Shown here piece by piece: positions 33,859 through 43,155 of a stretch of 64,000 nucleotides of DNA (position 1 is its first letter; every line of letters begins with the position of its first letter). A program made the position numbers and the translations under genes. The DNA lies in contig NZ_CP113116.1 in NCBI RefSeq assembly GCF_026625985.1, positions 4,278,001-4,342,000 on the forward strand, given 5' to 3'. The notes below the pieces were generated by a model, which searched no databases, was not told where the DNA came from, and was given only the letters and a program-made list of their open reading frames with translations. Source of the DNA: Mycobacterium sp. Aquia_213. Its GTDB lineage: Bacteria > Actinomycetota > Actinomycetes > Mycobacteriales > Mycobacteriaceae.

Positions 33859-35069
33859 GACAGCCACGACCCGTTGCGGCTCCCGGGGCTTCCGTTGCTA
33901 AGCGGAATGTCGGCACACACCAACCACCCGTCGACCGACGGACCTATATCGATAGCTCCGCCCAGCAGTTCGACCCGCTGGCGCATCCCGCGAAGACCCC
34001 GGCCTTCACAGGTCGGGGTAGCGCTAACGGCTATCGGTAGCTTGTTGACAATCCGCAATACAGCGGAGCGCCGCGAGATAGTGAGATTCATCGACGATTC
34101 CGATTCAGGAGTGTGTTTGGCAATGTTGGAAAGCGACTCCTGGGCGATGCGGAACAACGCAAGACCAACAGCAGCTGACACCGCATCGGTGGACCCGCGC
34201 ATATGAAAAACGACTGCAAGGCCAGCGCAGACGAAGTCATCGACCAACTCTGGAATATCACCAATACTCGGTTCGGGCGCGAGCTTCATGGGCGCACTGT
34301 CGAGAAGCCCGACGGTGCGCCGGATATCGGTCATCGCTTGACGACCAAGCTGCTCGGCCTGCTGCAATGCCTCTACGGCATCATCGACATCGCGATCTTG
34401 CTGCAATCCCCGGCGGGCGCCAGTGACGTGCAGGAGTGTGACGCTCAGTGAATGGGCGATGACGTCGTGCACCTCGCGCGCGATGCGCCGGCGTTCATCG
34501 GCGGCGGCGTGCTCGGATATCGCCAACTGAGCCTGCTGTTGCTTGATGAGCAGCTGTTGCTGCACGCGCATCAAGTACCCGACCAGCCACCCCATTGCGA
34601 CGAAACTCAGGTACAGCGCCACCGCGTCGAGCCGGTGCGTCGCCGATGCAATCGTCAGCATTGCGGCGGCCGTCGCGGTGGCCAACAAGCCACCGAAGGG
34701 GGTTGTCAGTGCTCCGACCACACAGACGCCCAGTACCAGCAACAGCGGCGCGAAATCGGCAGTCACGGGCGTCGAGGTGGCAAACAGAAAAATGCCGGTG
34801 GCTGCAGACAAGGTCGACAACATTAGTGCCGAGCTGAAACTGAACTTGATTCCCGAACCGTAAAACAACGCCAACGGCGAGACGGCGATAGCAACTGCGA
34901 TCAGCGCGGCCGGTTGGTCAGCACGCTGACGCTGTAATGCCGCAGCGACGACAATCAGCACCACGCCGACGTGGACGACGATCAAAAACGACCACCGGTA
35001 ACCCGGTGGGATTAACTCGCCACATCGGCGGAGTCGATGCCGTATGTGCCCTGCCAGCGCAGTCAGCAT
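33855..35069 (-). CDS. Sensor histidine kinase, HisKA_3 type (TCS2)
   Basis: The 404-residue kinase has about six membrane segments in residues 25-175 (SFLIVVHVGVVLIVVAAAL, then LVLGVCVVGALTTPFGG) and the H-box ERRRIAREVHDVIAHSLSV. The N-box is AQESLSNIAKHTPE and the G-box region GRGLRGMRQRVELLGG. Alignment by eye with the kinase at 14944 shows a shared core (the LQQDRD segment, GRQAM-DIR-TVGLL), so the two are paralogues. Two identical 13-bp palindromes lie upstream, which suggests autoregulation by its own response regulator. Confidence 0.88.
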   Translation of the reverse strand: MLTALAGHIRHRLRRCGELIPPGYRWSFLIVVHVGVVLIVVAAALQRQRADQPAALIAVAIAVSPLALFYGSGIKFSFSSALMLSTLSAATGIFLFATSTPVTADFAPLLLVLGVCVVGALTTPFGGLLATATAAAMLTIASATHRLDAVALYLSFVAMGWLVGYLMRVQQQLLIKQQQAQLAISEHAAADERRRIAREVHDVIAHSLSVTLLHVTGARRGLQQDRDVDDAVEALQQAEQLGRQAMTDIRRTVGLLDSAPMKLAPEPSIGDIPELVDDFVCAGLAVVFHMRGSTDAVSAAVGLALFRIAQESLSNIAKHTPESESSMNLTISRRSAVLRIVNKLPIAVSATPTCEGRGLRGMRQRVELLGGAIDIGPSVDGWLVCADIPLSNGSPGSRNGSWLS

Positions 35070-35132
35070 CGGCTCATATTACGATGCCGGTCCTCCGTAC
35101 CACACCGTTCTGCGGGCGGCTTGGCTTCTCCG

Positions 35133-35167
35133 CCCCTGGTAGGGGCTCTCTCCGCCCCTGGTAGGGG
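35133..35167. promoter_or_regulatory. Two identical palindromic boxes CCCCTGGTAGGGG, 22 bp apart
   Basis: CCCCTGGTAGGGG occurs at 35133-35145 and again at 35155-35167, within a longer direct repeat (CTCCGCCCCTGGTAGGGG). Each is an inverted repeat CCCCT-n3-AGGGG and their 22-bp period places both on one face of the helix. They lie 64-98 bp upstream of the kinase start, so they are probably dimer sites of the NarL-type regulator. Confidence 0.6.
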
Positions 35168-35661
35168 GTGACTGGGATGATGCACTGCTACCGGTCCGGG
35201 TGTCTGCCTCGGCCAGACCCTCCCAACGCCCCAGGGCGCGAAAGCCCCGACATGGCGAGGTTCCGTTTACTGGGCGGTGAGGATCTCGGCGGACTTCAAT
35301 CTGAGGATGCTACTGGCGCGGTTGCTGATCTCGCACTTATCGCGTTCGCTGGGGGTGGCGCAAATGTTGCGTTCCCGGCCGGTGCGCAGCATGTCGTTCT
35401 GCAAACCTCACTGTTTAAGCGACACTTCGGACTCAACAGCACTCCAACACTGTGCCCCGAGATGGTTGACCCGGAAAGGTATTCCGAGAGTTCATCCTCG
35501 CCCGTGTCCGCCTGTTCCAGCGGCGAGGGTTTCGCAAAGGGGGCAGCTTGGTATCGGCTCCGGTCTGAGCGAGCGCTTGATCCGGAAATCACTGCTCAGA
35601 ATTGGCCCGGAACCAACACATGGTCTAGTTGCGGCGGGTACGTAGGGAATTGATTTGTCCC
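35168..35661. other. 494-bp gap without a supported gene
   Basis: Frames on both strands up to 161 codons exist, but none has a ribosome site, a recognisable motif or mutual consistency. Probably decayed coding sequence. Confidence 0.4.
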
Positions 35662-35997
35662 TCACAGTCTGAACATCTCACGGTGCATAGCCGGTTCCTC
35701 GACGAACGCTTCTCGGCGCGGCGGATAGTCGTGCCGCGTTGGTCGCGGAGGTAAGGTAAATCTGCCGAGGACCAAACGTACGGCCGCGTAGGTGTGCACC
35801 AGATTAGCCGCCCAGGGTCGCGTACTTGTGTGCTGCAACAAGGCAATAGCGTCGACATCGCAGTTGGCCGGCGCGTCAGGACCGAGGCCGGATGCCAATG
35901 TTTGACCGTTGGCCGTGACGTCCTTATCGCCGTGAGTGCGATCGTTTGCACGCTCGATGACGTCTAGATCGGCGTCAAAGTCGATGTCATATGCCAT
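35662..35997 (-). CDS. Hypothetical protein, 111 residues
   Basis: The frame starts MAYDIDFDADLDVIERAND and ends RREAFVEEPAMHREMFRL. An acidic N-terminus, a middle helix (AANLVHTYAAVRLVLGRF) and balanced composition make it protein-like. No ribosome site is obvious; leaderless translation is possible. Family unknown. Confidence 0.4.
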   Translation of the reverse strand: MAYDIDFDADLDVIERANDRTHGDKDVTANGQTLASGLGPDAPANCDVDAIALLQHTSTRPWAANLVHTYAAVRLVLGRFTLPPRPTRHDYPPRREAFVEEPAMHREMFRL

Positions 35998-36617
35998 GAT
36001 TCGACGCTACGAAATCAGCGACACGATTCGCATCGTGCCCAAGTCGGTTTCTTGGAACCCCACCGCGGTATGAGATCTCCTACCGCAGTAGCAGCATCTC
36101 GCCCGTCCGGGGGCACGGTGCGACACGTCCGAACGCCGACCGACAATCTACTACATCTGTAGAGAGATAGCGGCGAAATCCGCCCAGCATAGTGCGCGGA
36201 TCCTCCCGAGACCGCTCCTCCGCCACGCAGGTGCGCGAATCGCAGATCACCACTCTGACATCATGTTTCGGCGGCCTTATCTCCGACAATGGCGATGCGA
36301 TTTCGCTCAACGATGGCGGTGGCGCGGTCATGATCGTATGCGGCGACATCGATATCGATCCCTTGGTCGCCACCCGCGAGCTCAACAATGAGGCGGCACG
36401 TCCGCCGATCAACACCACACGGACCCCGGTCCCGACGAGGCAATCGCACTGCAATCCGCGCTGAATCAGCTCGCCCCTGAGCACCGGCCGTGACTGGGAA
36501 TCGCACACCGATCGCCACCACCTACAACCCCTGCGCGGACCTCTCGACCATCCTCGTGACTGTGAGGATGTGTCCGGCGGGACGCCAGGCACGGTGTCCA
36601 CTACGGTGCCCGCCGCG
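35998..36617. other. 620-bp gap, possible decayed coding DNA
   Basis: Several overlapping frames exist (for example minus 36080-36601 and plus 36192-36464), none convincing. A minus frame at 36261-36521 reads DQGIDIDVAAYDHDRATAI, protein-like but without start signals. I see no RNA gene or repeat. Confidence 0.35.
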
Positions 36618-37242
36618 TTAGAGACCTAGTTGCTTTCGGAGAGCGTCAACATCTGATTGAGCCTTGTCGAGGATGTCTTTCGCTGCTGCCGGGCGGTAGC
36701 GGTAGGTCTTGTCGTCTTCGATGATGACCAGGTGACGGTCTGCGCCCAGGAGCTTGTGTGCCTTCGGGCCATTGCCGTGGGCCGCGCATTTGCGTGGATG
36801 GTTTCGTCATCGGTGGTGCCGATTTCGAGATGACCACCCGCCTCGACGATGGCCTTCATCAGCTTGCGGGTCGGAGTCAACGCTTCAGGCGGCGTCTTGT
36901 CTTTGGACTGACCCACATGTGTGTCTGGGGCGATTGGCGTCACGGGCCGCTTGGCGACCACTGCCGGCTTCGTTGGCGTATCGAGACCTACGTGCTGGTC
37001 TCCACGCCGCCTGGCGAAATGCCCGGGCGGGTAGTGACCGTTCGCCAGGTAGTACTCACCAGCCGCCAATATGGCTGCGCTCCAGACACCGCCGCGCTTC
37101 GACACCGTCGCGAGGCGCCTGTAGGCGAGCACGTTTGCTGTCGTCTTGAGGTGAAGTCGGTCCACTGGCCATCAGGACAACCGTCTCTGATCCATCGGAG
37201 AACATCCAGTTGCCGAGTATTGAGCGGAGTATCCAGTGCCAC
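36618..37242 (-). pseudogene. Frameshifted paralogue of the 12-kb orphan-family gene
   Basis: The N-terminus VALDTPLNTRQLDVLRWIRD aligns with the start of the gene at 13622, then one base is missing (AGGTG against AAGGTG at about 37150) and similarity continues in another frame (LKTTANVLAYRRLATVSKRG to TPTRKLMKAIVEAGGHLE). A second shift near 36790 is needed to reach the C-terminal GPKAHKLLGADRHLVIIEDD and DVDALRKQLGL, ending in TAA 36618. The C-terminal half differs from the 12-kb gene, so it was a shorter relative of about 205 codons. Two frameshifts could also be sequencing errors. Confidence 0.65.
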
Positions 37243-37293
37243 AAGGCATTCCATCACTTGTCGACAGGTGGCGTCGACACCACCTGTGCGGTG

Positions 37294-37980
37294 TCAGGAT
37301 CCGGTGGCTTGCGCGCGTCGGAACTCCTGCACCTGGCGCACGGCGTCTTTGACTCCGAGATTGCCCTTGATGACCCGCATGATGATGGTGTCGCGGGAGG
37401 GATCGATCCGGCCGAAGCCGATCCGGAGTTCCGCATCGGCAGCCGCCAACCCGGCGCGCGACAACTGCACCGCGACATCCGGGTGCTCGCCGCCGGTCAG
37501 CCGGATCCAATCGGCCATGTCGTCCAGCCAGGTGAGCAGCCAACGCTTGAGGAGACGCTCTGCGCGGTCAGTCTCCTCGGGCGTGTAGCGACCGCGCCGA
37601 GTCCGGCGTGGATCGATCGCGTACTGATAAATAGCGCTTTCGATCGCACCTGGCTCGTGGCGCGCCGATGCGGCTGAACGACTTCGTCGCGCAGCCTTCG
37701 CCAGCGCACCCTCGAATCCCCCATCATCAGCCAAAGTCGGATGCTCGATGTCCGCCGAAACGCCATAGTCCTGATCGTCGATACGGCGCGGCGGAGAGCC
37801 TGCGAACTTGCGCCGCAAGCGATCGGCAACTTTGGCATCGACAGTGCTGCTTGCAGACTTGACGAACTCGCCAAGCTCATTAAACTCGGCCAACACTTGT
37901 TTCGCGGTCAGCCCTAATTCCTTCGCCAGCTCGTGAACACGAATACCCACAACCAGAAGGATATGCGGCGGGTCCGACAT
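37294..37980 (-). CDS. Protein with IF-2 N-terminal-like domain, unknown function
   Basis: The 228-residue protein has VGIRVHELAKELGLTAKQVL followed by FVKSASSTV near its start, the small three-helix IF2_N domain normally at the front of translation factor IF-2. There is no GTPase. The remaining 170 residues are Arg-rich with a helical C-terminus (WLLTWLDDMADWIRLTGGEH, then MRVIKGNLGVKDAVRQVQEF). Start is ATG 37980, or GTG 37950 just before GIRVHEL as in typical relatives. Stand-alone IF2_N proteins occur in actinobacteria and are uncharacterised; RNA or ribosome binding is a guess. Confidence 0.65.
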   Translation of the reverse strand: MSDPPHILLVVGIRVHELAKELGLTAKQVLAEFNELGEFVKSASSTVDAKVADRLRRKFAGSPPRRIDDQDYGVSADIEHPTLADDGGFEGALAKAARRSRSAASARHEPGAIESAIYQYAIDPRRTRRGRYTPEETDRAERLLKRWLLTWLDDMADWIRLTGGEHPDVAVQLSRAGLAAADAELRIGFGRIDPSRDTIIMRVIKGNLGVKDAVRQVQEFRRAQATGS

Positions 37981-38101
37981 ACACGAGTATCCGAGCCGTG
38001 GCCTGGCTGATCGTCGCGCAACATCCGCGTCTTGAGCTGCCCCAACGACTGTTGAAAGAATCTTCGGTCACACGCCCGCCAACGGCGCCAACAGTATTGC
38101 G

Positions 38102-38401
38102 TCAGCCGCGGTTTGGCTGCTCATGCCACAGCAGACCGCCGGGCTCAGTGGAACCGATGCCGTATCCGGTCAGCCACAAGCCGTAGTCCGTCTCGTACCA
38201 GTCGACCGACCCCTCAGCCACGTCGCCCGTGGGGTAAGGATTGCTGTCCTCAGGCTCTCCACGATGTGCAGCAGTCCGGCCAATGCAAAACGGGCACTCA
38301 TCGTGGTCATCGAAAAACTCCAGCGCCTTGTCCGTGATCCGCAGCTTCCTGCCGTCCGGCAAGTCAAAGTCCTCGTCGTCACTCTCCGAGCCGTCGTCCA
38401 T
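38102..38401 (-). CDS. Acidic hypothetical protein with CPFC motif
   Basis: The 99-residue protein starts MDDGSESDDEDFDLPDGRKL, contains DDHDECPFCIGRTAAHRGE and ends in a Trp/Gly/Tyr-rich tail (VDWYETDYGLWLTGYG). A lone CPFC pair could bind metal or iron-sulfur with a partner. Strongly acidic. No ribosome site and no family recognised, but codon use and composition are protein-like. Confidence 0.5.
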   Translation of the reverse strand: MDDGSESDDEDFDLPDGRKLRITDKALEFFDDHDECPFCIGRTAAHRGEPEDSNPYPTGDVAEGSVDWYETDYGLWLTGYGIGSTEPGGLLWHEQPNRG

Positions 38402-38473
38402 AAAGCTATCGTCGCAGCCACCACCGACAGCACGCCGAATCGATTCACGACGGTTGCCAACCAGGTCGTCAGT

Positions 38474-38716
38474 TCATCCTTCGTGGCTGAGCTGCAGCCC
38501 AACGTGCTCGGCAGTTTCGTGATGCCAGCGCTCATGACGGCCGAGTTGCACACGCTGCGCCCCTTGCTCGACCTTGATGTCGTCCAGTTGGGCCATCACG
38601 TCATCGAACCGGCGATACATCTCGTCTGCGTCAGCTTTCTTCGCTAGTTCCGCATCGAGTTTATCGAAGCGTTCAGTCACGTACCTGAATAGTCTGGAGA
38701 ATTCGTCTTGCGTCAT
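38474..38716 (-). CDS. Small coiled-coil protein
   Basis: From ATG 38716 the 80 residues start MTQDEFSRLFRYVTERFDKL and continue with heptad-like helices (DELAELAKKADADEM-type spacing, DDVMAQLDDIKVEQGAQRV). This resembles short coiled-coil proteins (MTQDEF-K-F-Y) found on mobile elements and in defence regions. The frame is open to 38803 but the upstream part is AT-rich and not protein-like. Confidence 0.55.
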   Translation of the reverse strand: MTQDEFSRLFRYVTERFDKLDAELAKKADADEMYRRFDDVMAQLDDIKVEQGAQRVQLGRHERWHHETAEHVGLQLSHEG

Positions 38717-38839
38717 ATCTAAACCAATTATATTGCAAATCAACGACCTTGGGAATATTGGTTTGAATCTACTTGCAATAACGACGGACTCATCAAAACT
38801 CAAAGGGCACCGCGCATTGGATGCGCGGCGGATGACTTG

Positions 38840-40321
38840 CTAAAGCTCCCAGGTGAAGCTCGGCAGAACGTCCGCGCGTATCGCGCAGACATACGACGCT
38901 TTTGACCCCGGTGCGGTGTGGGGTACGAGGATGCGAAATCCGCTGTTCGTTTCGAACGGCTCTTGCCAGGCGAGCGGTTGGCCCTTGTCGGCAACCAGTT
39001 TGAAGTAGTTCTCGCTAAATGTGTCCGTCCCAAGGCTGGTAGGGCCGATCATAAAGCGGGCCTGACGTTGTAGGTTCGGATCGTATTGATAGTCATCGTC
39101 GGCGACTGCCCCCGTGGGCTCGCTTTTGAGGCGACACAGTCCTGGGGTGCGACGCCCTGGACGGGCGAGGGTGAAGATCGAGATTGGGACCCGCCCCGAA
39201 TCGGTGATGGTGGTATGCCAGACGGTCCAGGTGGTGAGGTTCACCTCTTTGAACACCTTGATCAGTCGGGCCACCACGAGTTTGAACATGGCCTTGGCCC
39301 CAAGCGCTATTAACGCCACCAGTGGGTGCACCACTGCCGAAAGCGCTGTCGCCGCCAGCGCGTCGCTGGGAAGCGAATTGACGGCGCGCCCGACCAGCTC
39401 CTCAATCCGGTTGCGCGAGTTGTCGACTTGCTCACCGATCAAGTCATTTATCTGCTCCTGCTTCGCCTCCACCCGGGCCGCGATCTTGCTCGCGAGGCGT
39501 ACCCGTGGCCCCTCCATGAGGTGCAGGGTGAACGCCCACGCTCCCGTCGGCGAACTGAGGGAATCCCAGTAATACGACGGGTGTTCGTCGTCGATCGTCG
39601 CTCGATACCCACCACCGGCACCAACTTGGCCGGGTCGTTGCGCGTTTCCTTCAAAGCCGACGAAAAGTTTGTGACCGTAGGTCGCCTCGAGTGCACCCAC
39701 GTGGTCGCCAAAAAGATAGGGGTGCGCGACCCGCGCGCAGTAGATCGGCTTTCGACCGCCGAGTGCCGATGGCCGCTCAAGCGAGCATGACGCCCTCCAG
39801 TGGAAGGAACTGCCGGGTTTGGCTTTCTCCTTGAGCCATTTGAGAGTTTGGTCGTAAATGTTTGCGCTGCGCTCGGATGTCCGGCCCGAATCGATAAAGC
39901 TGCGCGCGGCGGTGTCGACATAGTTGCGCTCGTTTGTGAATAACTCTGCATCGGCTTCGGCGGCTTCCGCCACCGCGTCCTGCACCACGTCGGCCAGTGC
40001 CTGGGGGGTCAGCGGAAGCGTGTCAGCTGCCAGCGCCACGCGAAGGCTGTCAATCGCGCTCGGTGACATGTCCAACAACGCACCAAGGCGGTCGACGTAG
40101 AGCGGCATCTGCTCCTCCAGCACACTCCGAGCCAGATATGCGCTGGCCGCCATCAAGTCCGACAGGGCCGGATTACTGTCTGCGACGATATCGGCAAACG
40201 CCAGCCATCCCTCAAACGGCGCCTGGAATACTGGCCCGGAACTCTCCGACTCAAATGAGGTCGTGGCATCTCTCGCGACGGGGTCAACAATCGTCGTGCG
40301 TTCCTCGTAGTGCGACGTCAT
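38840..40321 (-). CDS. Orphan 493-residue protein next to the protease/nuclease gene
   Basis: I recognise no family. ATG 40321 is preceded by GGAGG at 6-nt spacing. Residues 1-140 are helical (FEGWLAFADIVADSNPALS). Residues 150-280 look beta-rich with many aromatic residues (FHWRASCSLERP, YCARVAHPYLFGDHVG). A long amphipathic-to-hydrophobic helix lies near 320-365 (AVVHPLVALIALGAKAMF). The C-terminal 100 residues are again beta-rich, ending SYVCAIRADVLPSFTWEL. The helix might touch a membrane. It is transcribed after the broken protease/S1-P1 gene, 239 nt downstream, and may share its process. Confidence 0.65.
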   Translation of the reverse strand: MTSHYEERTTIVDPVARDATTSFESESSGPVFQAPFEGWLAFADIVADSNPALSDLMAASAYLARSVLEEQMPLYVDRLGALLDMSPSAIDSLRVALAADTLPLTPQALADVVQDAVAEAAEADAELFTNERNYVDTAARSFIDSGRTSERSANIYDQTLKWLKEKAKPGSSFHWRASCSLERPSALGGRKPIYCARVAHPYLFGDHVGALEATYGHKLFVGFEGNAQRPGQVGAGGGYRATIDDEHPSYYWDSLSSPTGAWAFTLHLMEGPRVRLASKIAARVEAKQEQINDLIGEQVDNSRNRIEELVGRAVNSLPSDALAATALSAVVHPLVALIALGAKAMFKLVVARLIKVFKEVNLTTWTVWHTTITDSGRVPISIFTLARPGRRTPGLCRLKSEPTGAVADDDYQYDPNLQRQARFMIGPTSLGTDTFSENYFKLVADKGQPLAWQEPFETNSGFRILVPHTAPGSKASYVCAIRADVLPSFTWEL

Positions 40322-40560
40322 TGTGCGCCTCCATATGCCGCCCATCTGCCAGACAATCTGATCACGCAACATCTCACCGAATGGCCAATTTTGGGCAAAC
40401 GTTCATTTACCATTCCGAAGTTGGAAGATGACTCCCTGCGGTAAGCAGTGATAGGAGCGTTGCGGACGGCCTGCCAGGCCGCAGCTTGCCCCCAGGGCAA
40501 TCTGTATCCGCCAAGACGGACGACGACCGCAGGCCCCAGGGCCTTCCGCGATCAAAGCCC

Positions 40561-42048
40561 TTATCGTTGCTTTGACTTGCCGCGCCGACGCGTGGCTTGA
40601 GTAGTCGGTTGGGGAAGCTTCGCCCAGTCCTTCAGCCATTCGTTGGGGGCGAATGTCTTGTCCTCGTAGTGCTTTTGCAGCGCTGACGTTGATTGTGCGG
40701 TCATCTTCGATGCTGCGATCTCTTCGCCCCCGCCTTCCTCCCACGCTGAACGCCAAAGCACGGCCAAGGTTCGCGCGCCATCCGCGAGCCGCGCAACGGT
40801 TTTCGGGCCGAAGGCTTTCCATAGCGCTTCCGTGCGGCCAGCGCCGGGATGGCTGTCGTAGGTGTCGAGGATGTCATGCGGGGCGATGGCCTCAATCGTC
40901 CGCTTCATCAGTGCGACGACCGTCTCGGCGGCGTGGTCCGAGCCGGTGATCAAGTTTGGGCCGCCCTCGTCACCGGCGTGGTAGCCGTCGAGAGCTTTGT
41001 TGACCCCGGAGACGACTTCTGGGGCGAACTGGTCGAGCATTTTGGTTTCGTATTGCCCGTGCACACCGTCGTCGGTGGGGTCGTCCGGTTCGCCATGGTG
41101 CAGCCGTGACACATGCAGCGGCTGGCAGGCATCGCCGACATAATGGGCCAGCACGCCGGCCGCCGCAACGTATAGCGTGACGTTCTTTTCGCGCACCGCG
41201 TTGACCATGATGTCGTAGAGCTGGGCTACCCGAAATGGCAAGGCGCCGCGATGCTTATCTTCGGGCGGCCTGGGCAGATCGTTATAGAAGTCGGTCCAGC
41301 CCTGCGGTGCACGCCATTTCGGATCGCCGTTGTCCCACAGCTCCAATAAGGTGCTGTGGTCGGCGACGCTTCCACCTGGCTCGTCCATGTCGGCGAAATG
41401 ACTCGGCGCATCCTTGGGTCGCGTGTTGCGCCAGACCAGATCAGGCACGTCGGCCAGCGCGACGAATTCGTCGCGGTGCGCCGCCGACGGTAGCTGGCCT
41501 TTGGAGATGTCGTCGTCGGACACGGCAATGCGGTCGAGGTTGGCCGTCAGCAGCGTGGCGAGCTTAGTGCCGGGTTGCCCGAGTGTGCAGGCCGATGCGG
41601 CGATCTTGTAGTGCCCGACCTTTCCCCAACAGAGGCTGTGATCGGCGAGCGAGTCGTCGTTGAGCAAAGTGACGCCGAGCGTCTGGGCGACGCCGGCCAG
41701 GGTAGAGGCCAGCACGTAGTCGGTCGGTTGGCCGCCATCGGCATCCAGCACGACTTGGCCACCCCACTGCATCGCGAGGGGGCTGACCACCGGTAGTTCG
41801 TGTGACGCGAACTGACGAACGTGGGGTCCGCCCGGGACATTGGAATCGGCTTCTTCATCCCATACCCACACGGCGCCGGAATCGCCTGGGCGCGAGGCGA
41901 TGTCGTCGTCCTCGGTGCGCGAGCCAATCAATAATTCGGCGATCTCGTCGACCCCGCCGACGCTGCGCCAACGGTGAAACAGGCCCAGGATGGAGCCGCG
42001 CAGTGGTCCGCTCGCCGCACCGGTTGCCTTCACCGGGCAGCCGATCAA
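40561..42048 (-). pseudogene. C-terminal part of a protease/S1-P1 nuclease fusion (frameshifted)
   Basis: This fragment (495 codons from a TTG) starts with the end of a trypsin-like domain, including the nucleophile motif ASRPGDSGAVWVWDE at about residues 52-66. The rest resembles the all-helical zinc-dependent S1/P1 nuclease or phospholipase C fold, with AGVLAHYVGDACQPLHVSRL as the best motif (His and Asp zinc ligands), WGKVGHYKIAASAC upstream and DHAAETVVALMKRTIEAI downstream. Its frame is open upstream into the protease gene at 42081, one base out of register, so the two fragments are one gene broken by a frameshift. An S1/P1 unit fused to a serine protease is unusual. Confidence 0.7.
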
Positions 42049-42080
42049 CGACAGGCCGACAGTATCGACGTTCAGGTCGA

Positions 42081-42836
42081 TCAGGTCGCTATCACACCGA
42101 GCCCATACAGCTGGCTAGTCCAACCGTCGACCGAGTCCAGTTCCACCAGCCCGGCGTCCACGTCGAGCTCGGCGCGGGTGGCTGCGATGCCCGGATACAG
42201 ACTCTGCAGTGACCGGCGCGTTGCCACGCTGGCGACACGACCGATCGGTACCGTGCGGCCCTGTTGCGCGACGGTCACCATCGACCGGGCAGGTCCCAGA
42301 ACGTGGCGCGACGTCAACGCGTAGACACGCGAACCGTCGGTGACCAGCGCCCCGATCGTGCCCATCCGTCGCCGTCCCTGCTCATCGGCGAACAATGGCA
42401 ACCCGGGCCCCTTGGTGATTGATCCGAACCGCAGCTGTGGTTGGCGACCGGTGCCGCCAGCCAATGGCGTCTGCACCACGCACGTCGGAACCTGACGCCC
42501 ATCGGGCAAATACAACCGGTTGGGTATCACCTGATCGATCCCGTCAACGCCCGGTGGATCGACCATCCACTCCCGTACAAAGACCAGCACGCATGGCCAC
42601 GACCATTTAGTGATCGCGCTGTTGGCGAGGGTTCGTGGCTTCTTCGACCACGACGGGCTCCCGGCACCGGGGTCGGTGAACCGAGGATCGTCGCGGCGAA
42701 TGAGGTACCGCCCCAATGCCGTTCCCACCACGTTGGTCAGGTTGGCTAGATGGACGTGGTAGGCGTCACGCGCATCGGCCAGATCCCTTAGCGACAATGC
42801 TTCGAAATCCACGCTGCGAGCAAATCGGCTGTTCAC
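42081..42836 (-). pseudogene. N-terminal part of the protease/S1-P1 fusion
   Basis: From GTG 42836 (AAAGGGG with 6-nt spacing) a frame of about 251 codons encodes a helical start (DFEALSLRDLADARDAYHVH) and a trypsin-like half. The catalytic His is in YALTSRHVLGPAR and the Asp in ELDVDAGLVELDS. It stops at TGA 42081 right after QLYGLGVIAT, while the serine lies in the next fragment in another frame. Neither fragment alone can be an active protease. Confidence 0.7.
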
Positions 42837-43155
42837 GACCATCCCCTTTAGCCGTGCAGTGATGATGGGTGGCTGTCGCGGTGCTATCGAAGCCGGTAGC
42901 AGCCGCTATGACTATCTCCGCACTCCAGGGAGCCGATTTGCCACAAACCTACCGAAATTTCACGTGCTGTTTCATTTGACGCTGTCGAGCAAACTCTGCT
43001 AGGGCGGAGTTCGTAAGACTCTGCACATCCACCCATTCAATCCCTCAGCTCGCATAAACATGGCTCAAAACGACGGCGACAGGTCATGCGGACTCGGTAA
43101 CGGGGATTCGCCGCTCGGTGAGCGCATGAGCGATTGTGACGCTCCCGGCGGCGAT

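Noticed and set aside
35296..35592. 98-codon minus-strand frame
   Set aside because: No start signal or recognisable content; the competing plus-strand frame is equally weak.
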